DNA of 64,000 nt from Xaviernesmea rhizosphaerae (GTDB lineage: Bacteria > Pseudomonadota > Alphaproteobacteria > Rhizobiales > Rhizobiaceae): positions 186,001 to 250,000 of the forward strand of contig NZ_MKIO01000024.1 of NCBI RefSeq assembly GCF_001938945.1, written 5' to 3'. The first letter of the stretch is position 1, and the number at the start of each line of letters is the position of its first letter. Position numbers and translations under genes: made by a program. The notes under the pieces were generated by a model. That model was not told where the DNA came from, searched no databases, and was given only the letters and a program-made list of their open reading frames with translations. Shown one piece after another: positions 1 to 9,800 of the stretch.

Positions 1-1286
1 CATCCTACCCCACCGCCGCGGAGTTCTCCGTGACGGTGGGCGCCACCGAGCAGGAACGGTGGCTGCGGCGGGTCGATGGCGACCGGCCGGTCTCGGTCTA
101 TCTGCACGTGCCCTATTGCCGTGACCTCTGCCACTATTGCGGCTGCCACGCCAAGGCCTATCGCCGCGACAGCGTGATCGACAGCTACCGCGCCGCCTTA
201 GAGGCCGAGATCGGCACCGTGGCGGCTTCCGCCCGCCGCAGGCTCAAGGTCGGCCGCATCCACTGGGGCGGCGGCACGCCCTCCAGCCTCGGCGCGGAGG
301 GGCTGGCCTCGGTCATGGCGGTTCTTGCGCGCTATTTCGAGATCTTGCCCGATGCCGAGCACGCGATCGAGCTCGATCCCCGGCTGGTGGATGCACCGCT
401 TGCCGCAGCCCTGGCTGCGCTCGGGGTCAACCGCGTCAGCCTCGGCGTGCAGGACACCGATCCCCTGGTGCAGGCGGCCATCGGCCGGATCCAGCCGGAG
501 GAGCAGGTGGTGGCCGCCTTCGCCGCCCTAAGGCAGGCCGGCATCGACGCGATCAATGTCGATCTGATCTATGGACTGCCGCTGCAGACGGTAAAGTCCT
601 TGCGGCGGACCTGCGCCAAGGTCGCAGCGCTCCGCCCGGCCCGCGTGGCCTGCTATGGCTATGCGCATATGCCGCACCGGCGCGCCAACCAGAAGCGGAT
701 CAGCGCCGTCAGCCTGCCAGGACCTGACGACCGTGTCGAACAGGCCGCGACGGTGGCCGAGGCGCTGATGCAATCAGGCTATGCCCCTGTCGGCATCGAT
801 CACTATGCGCTGCCGGGCGATGCGCTGCTGGCCGCCCAGGCCACCGGGCGGCTTCACCGCAATTTCCAGGGCTATACCGATGATGACTGCGCGGTGCTGA
901 TCGGCTTCGGCGCGTCGGCCATCTCCCATCTGCCCGATGGCTTCGTGCAGAACGAGCCCGACACCACGCGCTATGTTCGCATCGCGCAGGAAGGGCTTCT
1001 CGCGGGCATTCGCGGCTGCCGGGTGAGCGAGGAGGATCGGTTGCGCGGGCGGATCATCGAGGCGTTGATGTGCCAGTTCGCCGTCGATCTCGATCTGATC
1101 GCCCCGCAGAAGGACTTCAGCGACGAGCTCGCCCTGATCCGGCCAATGGTGCGTGACGGGCTGGTGACGGTCGAGGGCCGCCGCCTGTGGATAACGGAGA
1201 CGGGAAAGCCGCTGGTCAGGGTGGTCGCAACCCTGTTCGACAGCTTTCGCCGTCAGACGAGCGGTCGCTTCAGCCTTGCGGTTTGA
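1..1286 (+). CDS. hemN: Oxygen-independent coproporphyrinogen III oxidase (5'-truncated by window edge)
   Basis: Radical-SAM enzyme that decarboxylates coproporphyrinogen III to protoporphyrinogen IX without oxygen in heme synthesis. The reading frame is open from base 3, and the first residues (SYPTAAEFS) match the conserved start region of bacterial HemN, so roughly 50 residues lie outside the window. The GTG at base 30 is therefore not a true start. The CxxxCxxC [4Fe-4S] motif (CRDLCHYC, near base 120) is followed by GCH, and the glycine-rich HWGGGTPSS, the NVDLIYGLP segment and the HRNFQGYT motif are all intact. The C-terminus ends normally near base 1283. A microaerobic (FNR/FixK-type) promoter would be expected upstream but cannot be seen. 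Confidence 0.95.
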   Translation, partial: SYPTAAEFSVTVGATEQERWLRRVDGDRPVSVYLHVPYCRDLCHYCGCHAKAYRRDSVIDSYRAALEAEIGTVAASARRRLKVGRIHWGGGTPSSLGAEGLASVMAVLARYFEILPDAEHAIELDPRLVDAPLAAALAALGVNRVSLGVQDTDPLVQAAIGRIQPEEQVVAAFAALRQAGIDAINVDLIYGLPLQTVKSLRRTCAKVAALRPARVACYGYAHMPHRRANQKRISAVSLPGPDDRVEQAATVAEALMQSGYAPVGIDHYALPGDALLAAQATGRLHRNFQGYTDDDCAVLIGFGASAISHLPDGFVQNEPDTTRYVRIAQEGLLAGIRGCRVSEEDRLRGRIIEALMCQFAVDLDLIAPQKDFSDELALIRPMVRDGLVTVEGRRLWITETGKPLVRVVATLFDSFRRQTSGRFSLAV

Positions 1287-1303
1287 GGACAGCGGCAGAC
1301 GAA

Positions 1304-1401
1304 GAGCATCGGACTGAACATCATCCGCAGTCTGATGCTTTAGCTCTTTGTTTTTTCAACAAATTTCGCCGAGACCGGTTCCCATTTTCGGTCCGATGCT
1401 C
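1304..1401 (+). repeat. RIME-like intergenic repeat, copy 1 (degenerate)
   Basis: First of six related copies in the window. It has a left palindrome beginning GAGCATCGGACTG and a right palindrome built around ACCGGTTCCCATTTTCGG, ending CCGATGCTCT. The left half of the right palindrome is eroded (CAACAAATTTCGCCGAG in place of the usual form). It lies in the convergent gap downstream of hemN. Two-palindrome elements of about 100 bp resemble the Rhizobium-specific intergenic mosaic element (RIME1); that family name is from memory of the class. Confidence 0.8.
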
Positions 1402-1773
1402 TGGCTTGGCGGCGTGTCTCGTCGGCCCGCCCACGCGCCTCGGCCCGGGCGAGGAAGACAGGGGCTGCGCATGGTCATGCACCCTTGTGGTCAAGCTGAG
1501 GGGCTTTCCCGGCATCGGCAATCGTCGGTACAAGCGGTATAGCAAGGCAACAATCCGCCTATTGACGAACAGAATCTCCCGCGTGATCTTTTTCTCCTTG
1601 TCCGCGCAAAAGTTGTGGAGAAAGCTTTCTGGTGGAGGAGGGGGGATTACTATGGATGTTCATGAATATTTCGGGGGGAGGATTGGAGATCCCTGGTGCT
1701 GTATGGAACAGGAGGCGCTGCTTGCTTGTTCAGCACCTGACGATTTCGACGATCTCTCGATGGGGACCGAACC
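1402..1773. other. Intergenic stretch without a convincing gene
   Basis: No reading frame with plausible codon use was found. The stretch holds a near-palindromic ATGTTCATGAATAT at 1656-1669, which recurs with one change at 11856-11869, and a candidate EcfG-type promoter at 1705-1730 just before the small gene at 1774. Confidence 0.6.
1705..1730 (+). promoter_or_regulatory. Candidate EcfG (RpoE2)-type promoter for the small gene at 1774
   Basis: GGAAC at 1705-1709, 17 bases, then TGTT at 1727-1730. The general-stress sigma consensus is GGAAC-N16/17-CGTT, so one -10 base differs. The -10 lies about 44 bases before the ATG at 1774, a sensible distance. A match this short can arise by chance. 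Confidence 0.35.
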
Positions 1774-1977
1774 ATGCCGTGGCGTAACGAGCCGATGCTT
1801 CCGGAACATGTGGATTTGTGCCAGCGCGTCTATGACAATGCACGAGCGGCCCGAGGCCTTGAAAGCGATGCCATGAACCCGGTGGCCGCGCTGGTGCTGA
1901 CGCTTTATCGCCATGGCGTGCACGAGGAAAGCGAGCTTCTGCGCCGCACCCTGATGGCGCTGGACGAGAGTTCCTGA
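1774..1977 (+). CDS. Small hypothetical protein (67 aa)
   Basis: I do not recognise this family. The 67-residue product is soluble-looking, rich in Glu, Arg and Leu, with helical stretches (VDLCQRVYDNARAARG, ELLRRTLMAL) and no signal peptide or membrane segment. The high-GC third-position pattern fits the genome, which supports coding. GGGGA about 8 bases upstream of the ATG could be the ribosome binding site. It ends 6 bases before the 3' end of the convergent pbpC gene. A candidate stress-sigma promoter lies just upstream at 1705-1730. It could also be a spurious frame. Confidence 0.5.
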   Translation: MPWRNEPMLPEHVDLCQRVYDNARAARGLESDAMNPVAALVLTLYRHGVHEESELLRRTLMALDESS

Positions 1978-1983
1978 TCGCGC

Positions 1984-4236
1984 TCACGGCCCTGATCGCG
2001 CTTGCGGCCCTGATCCCGCTTGCGGCAAAGCCTGATCCATATCGCCCTTCTGCAGGAAGACCCGCACGCTGGCCGCGCGGCCGGCGGCGTCGATGACGGT
2101 CAGCGTCGAAAAGCCAAGCCCGTCCGGCTGCCATTGGCTCACGCGCCGCAGGCTCGGCTCGGCCATCGGCCGGCCATTGGCGAGCCAGCGGAACGGCGCC
2201 CGCCCGCCCTGCAGCTTCAGCGTCAACGGCTCGAGACCGCCTTCGGCGGCGGTTTCGCTTTCGATTTCGCCCCCGTCTTCACCACTGCCGAGATCCACGC
2301 GCGCGCCATCGGGCGGATAGACGATGCGCGGGGCTGGGTCTGCCGGCCGGCGTGACAGCGCGGCCAGGCCCTGCTGATCGGCCGTGAAGCGGCGCAGCGC
2401 CGCCGGCAGGTCGGCGGGCGCAAGCCGCCGGGCGCCGGTGGGCGGCCGGGGCAGGGGAACGCTGGCCAGCCCCGAACGGGCGAAGGCCTCGAACAGGATC
2501 GGCGCGGCGGTGGCATAGCCGCTGATGGCGGGCACGGCGCCATTGTCGGCGCGGCCCACCCAGACCCCCAGCACATAGCGTCCGTCAAAGCCCACCGACC
2601 AGGCATCGCGGTAACCGTAGCTGGTGCCGGTCTTGTAGGCGAGCACGCGCCGGGCGCTGCCCTGCGGCGGCAGCACGCCGGAGAGAATATCGGCCACCTG
2701 CCAGCTGGCGGCCGGATCGAGCAGCGGCGCGGCCTCTTCCTGCGCGGGCTGCCGGTCCACGCCGTTTCCGAGCGTCACCGGCGCGCCGCGCCGCGCGAGC
2801 GCGGCATAGAGCTGGACCAGATCGCGCAGGCTGATGCCGAGGCCGCCAAGGCCGATCGCCAGCCCCGGCGGCGCGCCCTTCGGCAGCTCCACCGTCACGC
2901 CGGCCCGGCGAAACCGCACGATCAGCCGGCTCGGGCCGACCGCATCCAGGAGACGTACGGCCGGCACGTTCAGGGACAGTTGCAGCGCTTGGCGGATCGT
3001 CACGTCGCCCTGATAGCTCATGTCGAAATTGCGGGGCCGGTAGCCGAAGAAATCGGCCGGCCGGTCCTCGATCAGCGTCTCCTGCGCGATCAGCCCCTCC
3101 TCAAAGGCGAGGCCATAGATGAAGGGCTTGAGCGTAGAGCCGGGCGAGCGCGGCACGCGCGTCATGTCGACGAAGCCGCGTCGCGCCCGGTCGGTGAAAT
3201 CGGCTGAGCCGACCTCGGCCAGGATGGCGCCGGTCTGCGCATCCGCCAGCATCAGGGCCAGCGAGACCTGCGGATCGAGCCGTGCGGCGGCCGTGCGCGC
3301 CACCTCTTCCAGCGCGCTCTGGCGGTCGCGGTCGAGCGTGGTCGGCGTGCGCTCGGCAAGCGGCCCCTTGCGCCGCGCGGCTTCGGCCACATGCGGGGCC
3401 AGCGCCGGCAGGTCCGTGCGTCTGACTGGCACCGGCTCCAGCCCGGCGCGCTCGGCCTCGCCCGCGCCGATCAGCCGGCCGACGGCGAGGCGCGCGAGCA
3501 CGCGGGCGCGCGCGGCCTCGGCGGCCTGGGGGTGGCGGTCCGGCCGGCGGTGCTCCGGCAATTGCGGCAGGGCGACCAGCAACGCAGCCTGCGCCGTCGT
3601 CAGCCGGCGCGGCTCCTTGCCGAAATAGGCGAGGCTCGCCGCCCGCACGCCTTCGAGATTGCCGCCATAGGGCGCATGGGTAAGGTAGAGATCGAGGATC
3701 TCGGCCTTTGTCAGCCGGCGCTCGATCTGAAAGGCACGCGCGATCTGGCGCAGCTTGGCCGTCAGAGAGCGGTTCTCGCGCGGCTCGATCAGCCGGGCGA
3801 GCTGCATTGAGAGGGTGGATGCGCCCGAGACGATGCGGCCATGCATGAGAAACTGGCCCGCCGCGCGGGCGAGCGCCACCGGATCGATGCCGGGATGGTG
3901 GAGGAAGCGCTGGTCCTCATAGGCGATCAGCATGCGGGTGAATTGCGGATCGACATCTCCCGCGGCGGTTTTGAGCCGCATATGCCCCTCCGGCGTGGCG
4001 AAGGCGCGCAGCAGCCGGCCGTCCCGGTCGAGGATCTCTGCCGAGACGGTCATGGCGCCAGCCAAAGGCGGCGGAAAGGCACGGTCAGCGGCATCGAGCC
4101 CGATGGCGAGCAAAGCCAGCCCGGCGACAAGGCCGCAGCCCACCCAGCCCAGCCGCCTGAGCCGGCGCCTGGCGGGAGGCCGGGCCTCCTGCTCCCGGGC
4201 TTCTTGCTCCTCGGGCGGATGCACTGATACGTTCAC
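1984..4236 (-). CDS. pbpC: Penicillin-binding protein 1C (bifunctional transglycosylase/transpeptidase)
   Basis: Inner-membrane peptidoglycan synthase of 750 residues. A basic N-terminus precedes one membrane anchor at about residues 31-48. The family 51 glycosyltransferase domain carries EDQRF with catalytic Glu107, then GASTLSMQLAR and the KAEILDLYL segment. The transpeptidase domain has the SxxK motif STLK at Ser367, an SLN motif further on, and KTG at Lys535. The C-terminal region looks like the PBP1C-specific domain (BiPBP_C). The start overlaps the stop of the upstream macroglobulin gene by 4 bases (ATGA), so the two are translationally coupled. This pairing is conserved in many Gram-negatives (pbpC-yfhM in E. 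coli) and suggests periplasmic defence plus wall repair. Confidence 0.95.
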   Translation of the reverse strand: MNVSVHPPEEQEAREQEARPPARRRLRRLGWVGCGLVAGLALLAIGLDAADRAFPPPLAGAMTVSAEILDRDGRLLRAFATPEGHMRLKTAAGDVDPQFTRMLIAYEDQRFLHHPGIDPVALARAAGQFLMHGRIVSGASTLSMQLARLIEPRENRSLTAKLRQIARAFQIERRLTKAEILDLYLTHAPYGGNLEGVRAASLAYFGKEPRRLTTAQAALLVALPQLPEHRRPDRHPQAAEAARARVLARLAVGRLIGAGEAERAGLEPVPVRRTDLPALAPHVAEAARRKGPLAERTPTTLDRDRQSALEEVARTAAARLDPQVSLALMLADAQTGAILAEVGSADFTDRARRGFVDMTRVPRSPGSTLKPFIYGLAFEEGLIAQETLIEDRPADFFGYRPRNFDMSYQGDVTIRQALQLSLNVPAVRLLDAVGPSRLIVRFRRAGVTVELPKGAPPGLAIGLGGLGISLRDLVQLYAALARRGAPVTLGNGVDRQPAQEEAAPLLDPAASWQVADILSGVLPPQGSARRVLAYKTGTSYGYRDAWSVGFDGRYVLGVWVGRADNGAVPAISGYATAAPILFEAFARSGLASVPLPRPPTGARRLAPADLPAALRRFTADQQGLAALSRRPADPAPRIVYPPDGARVDLGSGEDGGEIESETAAEGGLEPLTLKLQGGRAPFRWLANGRPMAEPSLRRVSQWQPDGLGFSTLTVIDAAGRAASVRVFLQKGDMDQALPQAGSGPQARSGP

Positions 4237-7200
4237 GGCGCGGAGGAGACCGTCATCCGGCCGCCGGCGGTGCGGGCCGAAAATTGCGGCCGGTACATGT
4301 CTTCCACCTGAGCGGCCGGCTGTTCATAGGTGCCCGGCGTAACCGCGCGCACGACATAGGCCACCGAATAGCTGCCCGCCTCGCCCTGCTGCCGGTCGAA
4401 GGCGGCGACGAAGCGGTCGTTGCGGAATTCGGCATGAGCGGGCTCCACCGCGTCGATCCAGTCGAAATTCGCCAGCCTGGCGCTATCCACCAGGCTTGGA
4501 TTGTCGATCTCGAAGCCGCCGGGCAGGAGATCGGTCAGGATCACCCGGGCCGGCCAGGGATTGTCCTGCTGCACCGTCAGCACCACGACGAAGCGCTCGT
4601 TCTGCCTAGCATCGGAGATGTTCGCCTCGGTGCCGTCGAGCCGGTAATAGGCGCGGCTGAGCGCGAAGCCATTGCCGCCGGCGGGCAGCGGAAAGGCCGG
4701 GGCGGCCAGCGTGGTGACCGTCGCGGTCACCGGATCGCTGCCCCTATTGGCAATCGTTACCGGTGCGGCCAGGATCTCCTCGCCGCTCCTGCGGGTGGAG
4801 AAGGGTCCCTGCCGGGCGGCACCATCCACTGTCAGACGAATGCCGCTGTCGCCCTTGTCAATGGCGCGGGCGGCGAGCAGCAGCCACATCTGCTCCTGGG
4901 TGCTGGTGAGCGTCTTCGCCGCCGCCTGCCGTTCCACCTCGTGCGCCATCACAGGCAGGATCTTCGCCACAGGACGGCTTTCCGCCGCCAGCGTCAGCAC
5001 GGCGGCATCGTCTCGCAGGGCCGAGCCGTAATCGCCCCGGTCGAGATCGGCGACGTCAGGCGCGGTCGCAGCTGCTTGCGCATCCAGAAACAGGCTGTCG
5101 GCCCTGGCCTGATCGCCATAGAGCGACAGGGCGGCCGCCAGATGCGCCTTGGCGAGCGGCGTCTTGAAATCGGCGAGCTTCGTATCGGCATAATAGCGCA
5201 GATCGGAGATCGAGGCCTTGCGGTTGCGCGCCAGCACATAGAGCGCATAGGCCACCTCGTTGCCGCGCGTGCCGATCTCGCTGTCATAGGCCAGCGCGTT
5301 CTGGAGATTGTCCAGCGCCAGACGCATGGCGGTATCGGGCACGGCCAGATCCTTCTCCCGCGCCCGCGTCAGGAAATCGCTGACATAGGCGTCGAGCCAG
5401 AGATCGCCGGAGCCGGGGCTCCACAGGCCGAAGCTGCCGGCCGAGGACTGATAGGAGAGAACCCGCTCGATCGCGCCTTTCACCCGCGCGGAGGCATCGG
5501 GATCCGCCGGCAGGCCGGCCCGGCCGGTCAGCTCGCTTAGATAGAGCAGCGGCAGCGCCCGGCTGGTGGTCTGTTCGGCGCATCCATAGGGGTAGCGGTC
5601 GAGCATCATCAGCAGAGCGGGAATGTCGAGGGCGGCGCTGCGGGCGACGCTCAGGCTGACAGCGGCGCCATCCAGCCGGCTTTCTGCCAGAAGACCGGAA
5701 TCGACGGTCAGGCTCTCGCCGGGCTTCAGCTCCACCGGCAAATGGGTGGTGACCGGCATGGCCGCGCCGCGCACGGGCAGGGTCACGAGCTGGTCGAGCC
5801 GGGTGCCGTCGGCAAGTTCCGCGGCAATGGTAATCCGGCCTTCGCCAATGGCAGCGCCCGACAGCGGCAGGTTGACGCTGATGCGGCCGTTCTGTGGGAT
5901 CGGCAGAGGGGCGGCCAGCCGGTCGGTGCCGACCTTCACCGCGTCGTTGGTGGTGATGGCGAGCCGCACCTGTGTCGCCGCCGCATCGGTGTTGGCGAGA
6001 TCCAGCCGCAATTGCGACTGGTCTCCGGGCGCCAGAACGCGCGGGCTGCTGGCGGTGACGACGAGGGGATCGCGGATCACCACGTCCCTCTCGGCATGGC
6101 CGACGCCTTGCCTGGTCCAGGCCACCGCCATGATCCGCGCGGTGCCGTTGAACTGCGGAATGTCGAAGCTGACCGTGGCGCGGCCCGCATCGTCCAGCCG
6201 CACGGGGCCGGAGAAGAAGGCGACGAGTTTTTCCGTCGGCGGATTGCCCTGGAGCGCCACTTGTCCGCCATCGCCGCCGGTGCGCAGGCGCCCCAGCGCA
6301 CCGAGCGAGCCATCGATCAGCTTGCCATAGAGATCGCGCAGCTCCAGGCCCAGCCGGCGCTGGCCGAAATACCAGCCGTCGGGATCAGGTGTGGGATAGC
6401 GCGTGAGATTGAGAATGCCGACATCGACGGCGGCGACCATGACATAGGCCTCCTCGCCGGCGGCAAGGCCGGACAGCGCGACCGGAATGGCGAGCGGCTG
6501 GCGCGGCCGCGTCTTTTCCGGCAGGTCGAGCGTCAGCGCGAGCTTGCGCGCTTCAGGATCGACGCCGGCCCAGGCGATGCCGATGGCACGCATCGGCATG
6601 CGGCTTTCCTGCGCCTCGCCGGGGCGAAACAGCGTGGCGGTGACATAGGCGCCGGCGCCGAAGGCTTGTGTCACGGGAATGTCCACCACCGTGCCGCCGG
6701 CGGGAACATCGGCCTCGTAAGTTGCAACAAGGCTTTCCGAGCCAATGGTGACCAGCGCCTTGCCGGCAAAGCGCGGGGAGATCTTGAGCTTCGCCGTTTC
6801 GCCCAGCCGGTAGAGCGGCTTGTCGAGCGCGATTTCCAGCGCATCCGGCGTCTCTGTCGAGCTCGCGGCGACATAGAAGCCGGCATCGAATTCGACGCTG
6901 GAGGCGGTGCCGCCGACCTTGTCCTCCACCTCGAGCCTGTAACGGCCCCAGCCGACGGGCGCCGTAATGCGCCCACCTTCGGGCGTCACGTCCAGCCGGC
7001 CATCGGCGACCTGGCGCGTGGAGATCACGGGCTCATAGCCCCAGGAATCCCCCTGGCGATACCATTGATAGCGCCGCTCGACCGCGATCAGCTTCCAGGA
7101 AAGGCCCGCCTTCGCCGCTGCCTTGCCGTTCTCATCCAGCGCCAGAACCTGGAAGCCGGCCGTGCCGCCTTCCCTGACATCGCCGGTGAACTCCGGCTTG

Positions 7201-9701
7201 ATGCCGATGGCGGCGCGTTGATCTGATATCGGCAGGGTCAGCGTGCGCTCCACCGCCCGGCCGCCGCTTTCCTGCAGGCGCACGGCCAGATGTGCCTCCA
7301 GCCGGCGCGTGGTCGAGGGCATATCGCCCAGCGTCACGGCAAAGCGCGCCTTGCCGTCGGCATCGAGCGGCGGCAGGTTTTCCAGCGGGATGCGCAGGTC
7401 CTCGCCGGCTTCCTCATCCGCCAGGCCGAACTGGTAGCCGGGATGGGCGGGATCGCTGCGCACCGGCTTGACCAGAACCTCGCCTTCCAGCGCCAGGCCG
7501 GCGGCCGGGGCGCCATAGAGGAAGCGGCCGTTAACGTCGATCTCGGCCGGCGTTCCCGGAACGAGCCGGTCCGCGGCACTGGTCATGTCGAAGGTGATGC
7601 GGTCGGGGACGAAATCATCGACCAGGAAGCTCTGTTCGCTAAGCGGCTTGCCCTTGGGGTCGGTGAAGATCTGCAGGGTCCAGCGCCCGCGCATGGCATT
7701 GTCCTGCAGCGCCAGATCCACGGCATAGCCGCCGAGCTTCGGCGCGGTGGCGACCATGCGCTGATCCTCCACGCCATCCGGGCGCAGGAAGACGAAGGTC
7801 AGCGGCAGCCCATCGAGTGCCTCGGCCCGCTCGTTGCGGGCAAGCGCTGCGGCATGCACCGTCTCGCCTGTGCGGTAGATGCCACGCTCGGTATAGGCGA
7901 AGAGGTCGATGGCGCCCGGCGCAGGCCGGCCGGTCACGCCCCGGTCCGACAGGTCGAAGCCGGCGCGGGTCATGTCGAGGAAGACGTAATCGCCCGAATC
8001 CGTCGCAGCCGTGATCACTGCCGGGGCGAGCCCCGCCATGCCGCGCGAAAGCCCGGCATCGAACCGCGCCCGGCCCGTCGCATCCGTCCTGGCTGTCGCC
8101 AGAACCTCATTGTTGCGGGCGAGCAGCTGCAGGCTCACGCCCTCCATCGGCGTTGCAGTGGAGAGCGCCCGGGCGAAAACGGTGAGGCCATCCGTGCCGG
8201 TGAAGGTCGACAGGCCGATATCGGAAATGACGAACCATTGGGTGGCGCGGCTGTCCCATTCGTTGGCCACGCCGAGGGTGGAGGCCGCCGTCATCACATA
8301 GACGCCCGGCTGACGCTTCGGCAGCGCCTCGTCGATCGGGATGCTGGTGATCACCTCCTTGTTGAGGTCGCTGGCGATCTCCACCGTGCCCTGCCAGACA
8401 AGCGCGCCGCTCTCCTCCGAGATCCGGTCGGCGGTATAGCCGCTGAGTTGGGTCAGGAACTGCGAATTGGCCATCAGCCCGGCAATGTTGCGCTCGCCGA
8501 TGCGATAGAGCTTCAGGGACGCGCTCGGGGTGTTGACCGAGACGAGCGGCAGGCCGCGGCGCATGGTCGAGGGCAGGACGAAGTTCTCGCCGGTGAAGCG
8601 CACCTGGGCGGTGCGGTCGCGAATATAGAGATCGAGATTGACGTCGGCGGCAAGGGGCTCATCGACGGAAGAGGGCAGGCCCTTGCGCAAGGTCAGGGCA
8701 TAGCGCTCGCCATGAACGAGGCCTTCCACGCAGATCTGCTGATCCTTCGCCTCCATGGCCTGCGGCGTCTGGCCGTTCAGCAACACATAGGGCTGGTAGT
8801 CGAAGGCCTTGACCAGGGGCTCGGAGACCTGGACGCAGGCTCGGGGTGTGGCGCTGTCGGAATCGATCGTATGTTCCACCACGCGGAAGCCATCCGTGGC
8901 GCGCAGGGCGTCATAGGCGCTGCGCACCGCCTTGCTGTCGGCGAGCGCAAGGCTCGCCTTATAGGCGTTCAGCGCCGGTCGCGGGCTGCCGGTGGCCTTC
9001 AGGCTTTCGGCCAGGCCCGCCAATGCGGCCGCGCGGGTGCGGCTGGTGCGCGAAAGCTCATAGGCATTGATGGCCGAAAGCAGGCCCTGGCGCTGCAGCT
9101 CGGCATTGTCGGTGATGCGCAGGGCGTAGCGTGCGGCCTGCAGCCAGAGCGCGCCATCCTCCGGCTGGATGCCGACCGCGCCGGCTGCCAGCCGCAGCGC
9201 TTCCGCCGCATTGCCTGCATCCGCCTGCCTGCGCGCGGCGGCGACCAGCGCGTTCAGCCCCTCGCCCTTCAGCTCCTCCGGCAGGGCGGCGGCCCGCTTC
9301 AGCCGGCGCGCTTCGGCCAGCGTCGCCGCGTCGAGGAAGGGCAGGGCCGCCGGCGCGCCGAGATCGATCTCCTTCTGCCGCTTGTCCACCATGCGGCCGG
9401 CCACGGCGCCGGGAAAGTCGTTGAGCGTGTCATAGTCCGACTTGAGGAAGCACCATTTCGCCTTGGGATTATAGGTAAAGGCCCGGCAGGCCTTGTCGCC
9501 GGCGCAGATTTCGCCGCAGGCCTTCAAGGTGACGTTCTGTTCGGTGCGCAGGTCGAAGCCGAAATAATCGGCGTTTTCGGTCAGTACTGGCTGACGGTCG
9601 GGCTCGGCGGCGCGGGCCGGCACCAGGGCTGCGGTCATCAGCAGGCAGACCATCAGCAGCGGCAGGCAGAGGCGGTTCCACAGGGAGCGGAGGATGGGCA
9701 T
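4233..9701 (-). CDS. Alpha-2-macroglobulin family protein with N-terminal PAN/Apple-like domain
   Basis: Large periplasmic protease trap of about 1822 residues. I chose the ATG at 9701 because it puts a clean signal peptide at the N-terminus (basic MPILRSLWNR, hydrophobic core, cleavage near ARA-AEP); an in-frame ATG at 9773 adds 24 residues before it. After the signal comes a cysteine-rich PAN/Apple-like segment (cysteines in KACGEICAGDKACRAF and KWCFL), then the macroglobulin domains. The thioester motif CAEQ lies near bases 5572-5581, within YPYGCAEQTTSR, so covalent trapping should be possible. No lipobox is seen, unlike E. coli YfhM, which is a lipoprotein. It is upstream of and coupled to pbpC. 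Confidence 0.93.
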   Translation of the reverse strand: MPILRSLWNRLCLPLLMVCLLMTAALVPARAAEPDRQPVLTENADYFGFDLRTEQNVTLKACGEICAGDKACRAFTYNPKAKWCFLKSDYDTLNDFPGAVAGRMVDKRQKEIDLGAPAALPFLDAATLAEARRLKRAAALPEELKGEGLNALVAAARRQADAGNAAEALRLAAGAVGIQPEDGALWLQAARYALRITDNAELQRQGLLSAINAYELSRTSRTRAAALAGLAESLKATGSPRPALNAYKASLALADSKAVRSAYDALRATDGFRVVEHTIDSDSATPRACVQVSEPLVKAFDYQPYVLLNGQTPQAMEAKDQQICVEGLVHGERYALTLRKGLPSSVDEPLAADVNLDLYIRDRTAQVRFTGENFVLPSTMRRGLPLVSVNTPSASLKLYRIGERNIAGLMANSQFLTQLSGYTADRISEESGALVWQGTVEIASDLNKEVITSIPIDEALPKRQPGVYVMTAASTLGVANEWDSRATQWFVISDIGLSTFTGTDGLTVFARALSTATPMEGVSLQLLARNNEVLATARTDATGRARFDAGLSRGMAGLAPAVITAATDSGDYVFLDMTRAGFDLSDRGVTGRPAPGAIDLFAYTERGIYRTGETVHAAALARNERAEALDGLPLTFVFLRPDGVEDQRMVATAPKLGGYAVDLALQDNAMRGRWTLQIFTDPKGKPLSEQSFLVDDFVPDRITFDMTSAADRLVPGTPAEIDVNGRFLYGAPAAGLALEGEVLVKPVRSDPAHPGYQFGLADEEAGEDLRIPLENLPPLDADGKARFAVTLGDMPSTTRRLEAHLAVRLQESGGRAVERTLTLPISDQRAAIGIKPEFTGDVREGGTAGFQVLALDENGKAAAKAGLSWKLIAVERRYQWYRQGDSWGYEPVISTRQVADGRLDVTPEGGRITAPVGWGRYRLEVEDKVGGTASSVEFDAGFYVAASSTETPDALEIALDKPLYRLGETAKLKISPRFAGKALVTIGSESLVATYEADVPAGGTVVDIPVTQAFGAGAYVTATLFRPGEAQESRMPMRAIGIAWAGVDPEARKLALTLDLPEKTRPRQPLAIPVALSGLAAGEEAYVMVAAVDVGILNLTRYPTPDPDGWYFGQRRLGLELRDLYGKLIDGSLGALGRLRTGGDGGQVALQGNPPTEKLVAFFSGPVRLDDAGRATVSFDIPQFNGTARIMAVAWTRQGVGHAERDVVIRDPLVVTASSPRVLAPGDQSQLRLDLANTDAAATQVRLAITTNDAVKVGTDRLAAPLPIPQNGRISVNLPLSGAAIGEGRITIAAELADGTRLDQLVTLPVRGAAMPVTTHLPVELKPGESLTVDSGLLAESRLDGAAVSLSVARSAALDIPALLMMLDRYPYGCAEQTTSRALPLLYLSELTGRAGLPADPDASARVKGAIERVLSYQSSAGSFGLWSPGSGDLWLDAYVSDFLTRAREKDLAVPDTAMRLALDNLQNALAYDSEIGTRGNEVAYALYVLARNRKASISDLRYYADTKLADFKTPLAKAHLAAALSLYGDQARADSLFLDAQAAATAPDVADLDRGDYGSALRDDAAVLTLAAESRPVAKILPVMAHEVERQAAAKTLTSTQEQMWLLLAARAIDKGDSGIRLTVDGAARQGPFSTRRSGEEILAAPVTIANRGSDPVTATVTTLAAPAFPLPAGGNGFALSRAYYRLDGTEANISDARQNERFVVVLTVQQDNPWPARVILTDLLPGGFEIDNPSLVDSARLANFDWIDAVEPAHAEFRNDRFVAAFDRQQGEAGSYSVAYVVRAVTPGTYEQPAAQVEDMYRPQFSARTAGGRMTVSSAP

Positions 9702-9800
9702 GCGTCTTGTGTAAAGCCGCCGGCCGGCCAAGGTTTCGGCGCGCGCAATGGCAGCGGTGATGCTGGACGGCATGGCGGTGGTCCTCTCCCGACCCTTTGA

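Noticed and set aside
1357-1381. GGAAC-N17-TGTT on the minus strand inside RIME-like copy 1
   Set aside because: The GGAAC part is the fixed repeat core (complement of GGTTCC) and the other half comes from the eroded arm; no gene is suitably placed.
7290-9800. Very long plus-strand frame antisense to the macroglobulin gene (836 codons)
   Set aside because: It mirrors the codon structure of the real gene in high-GC DNA, and its product is a low-complexity Arg/Gly/Ala sequence without any family motif.
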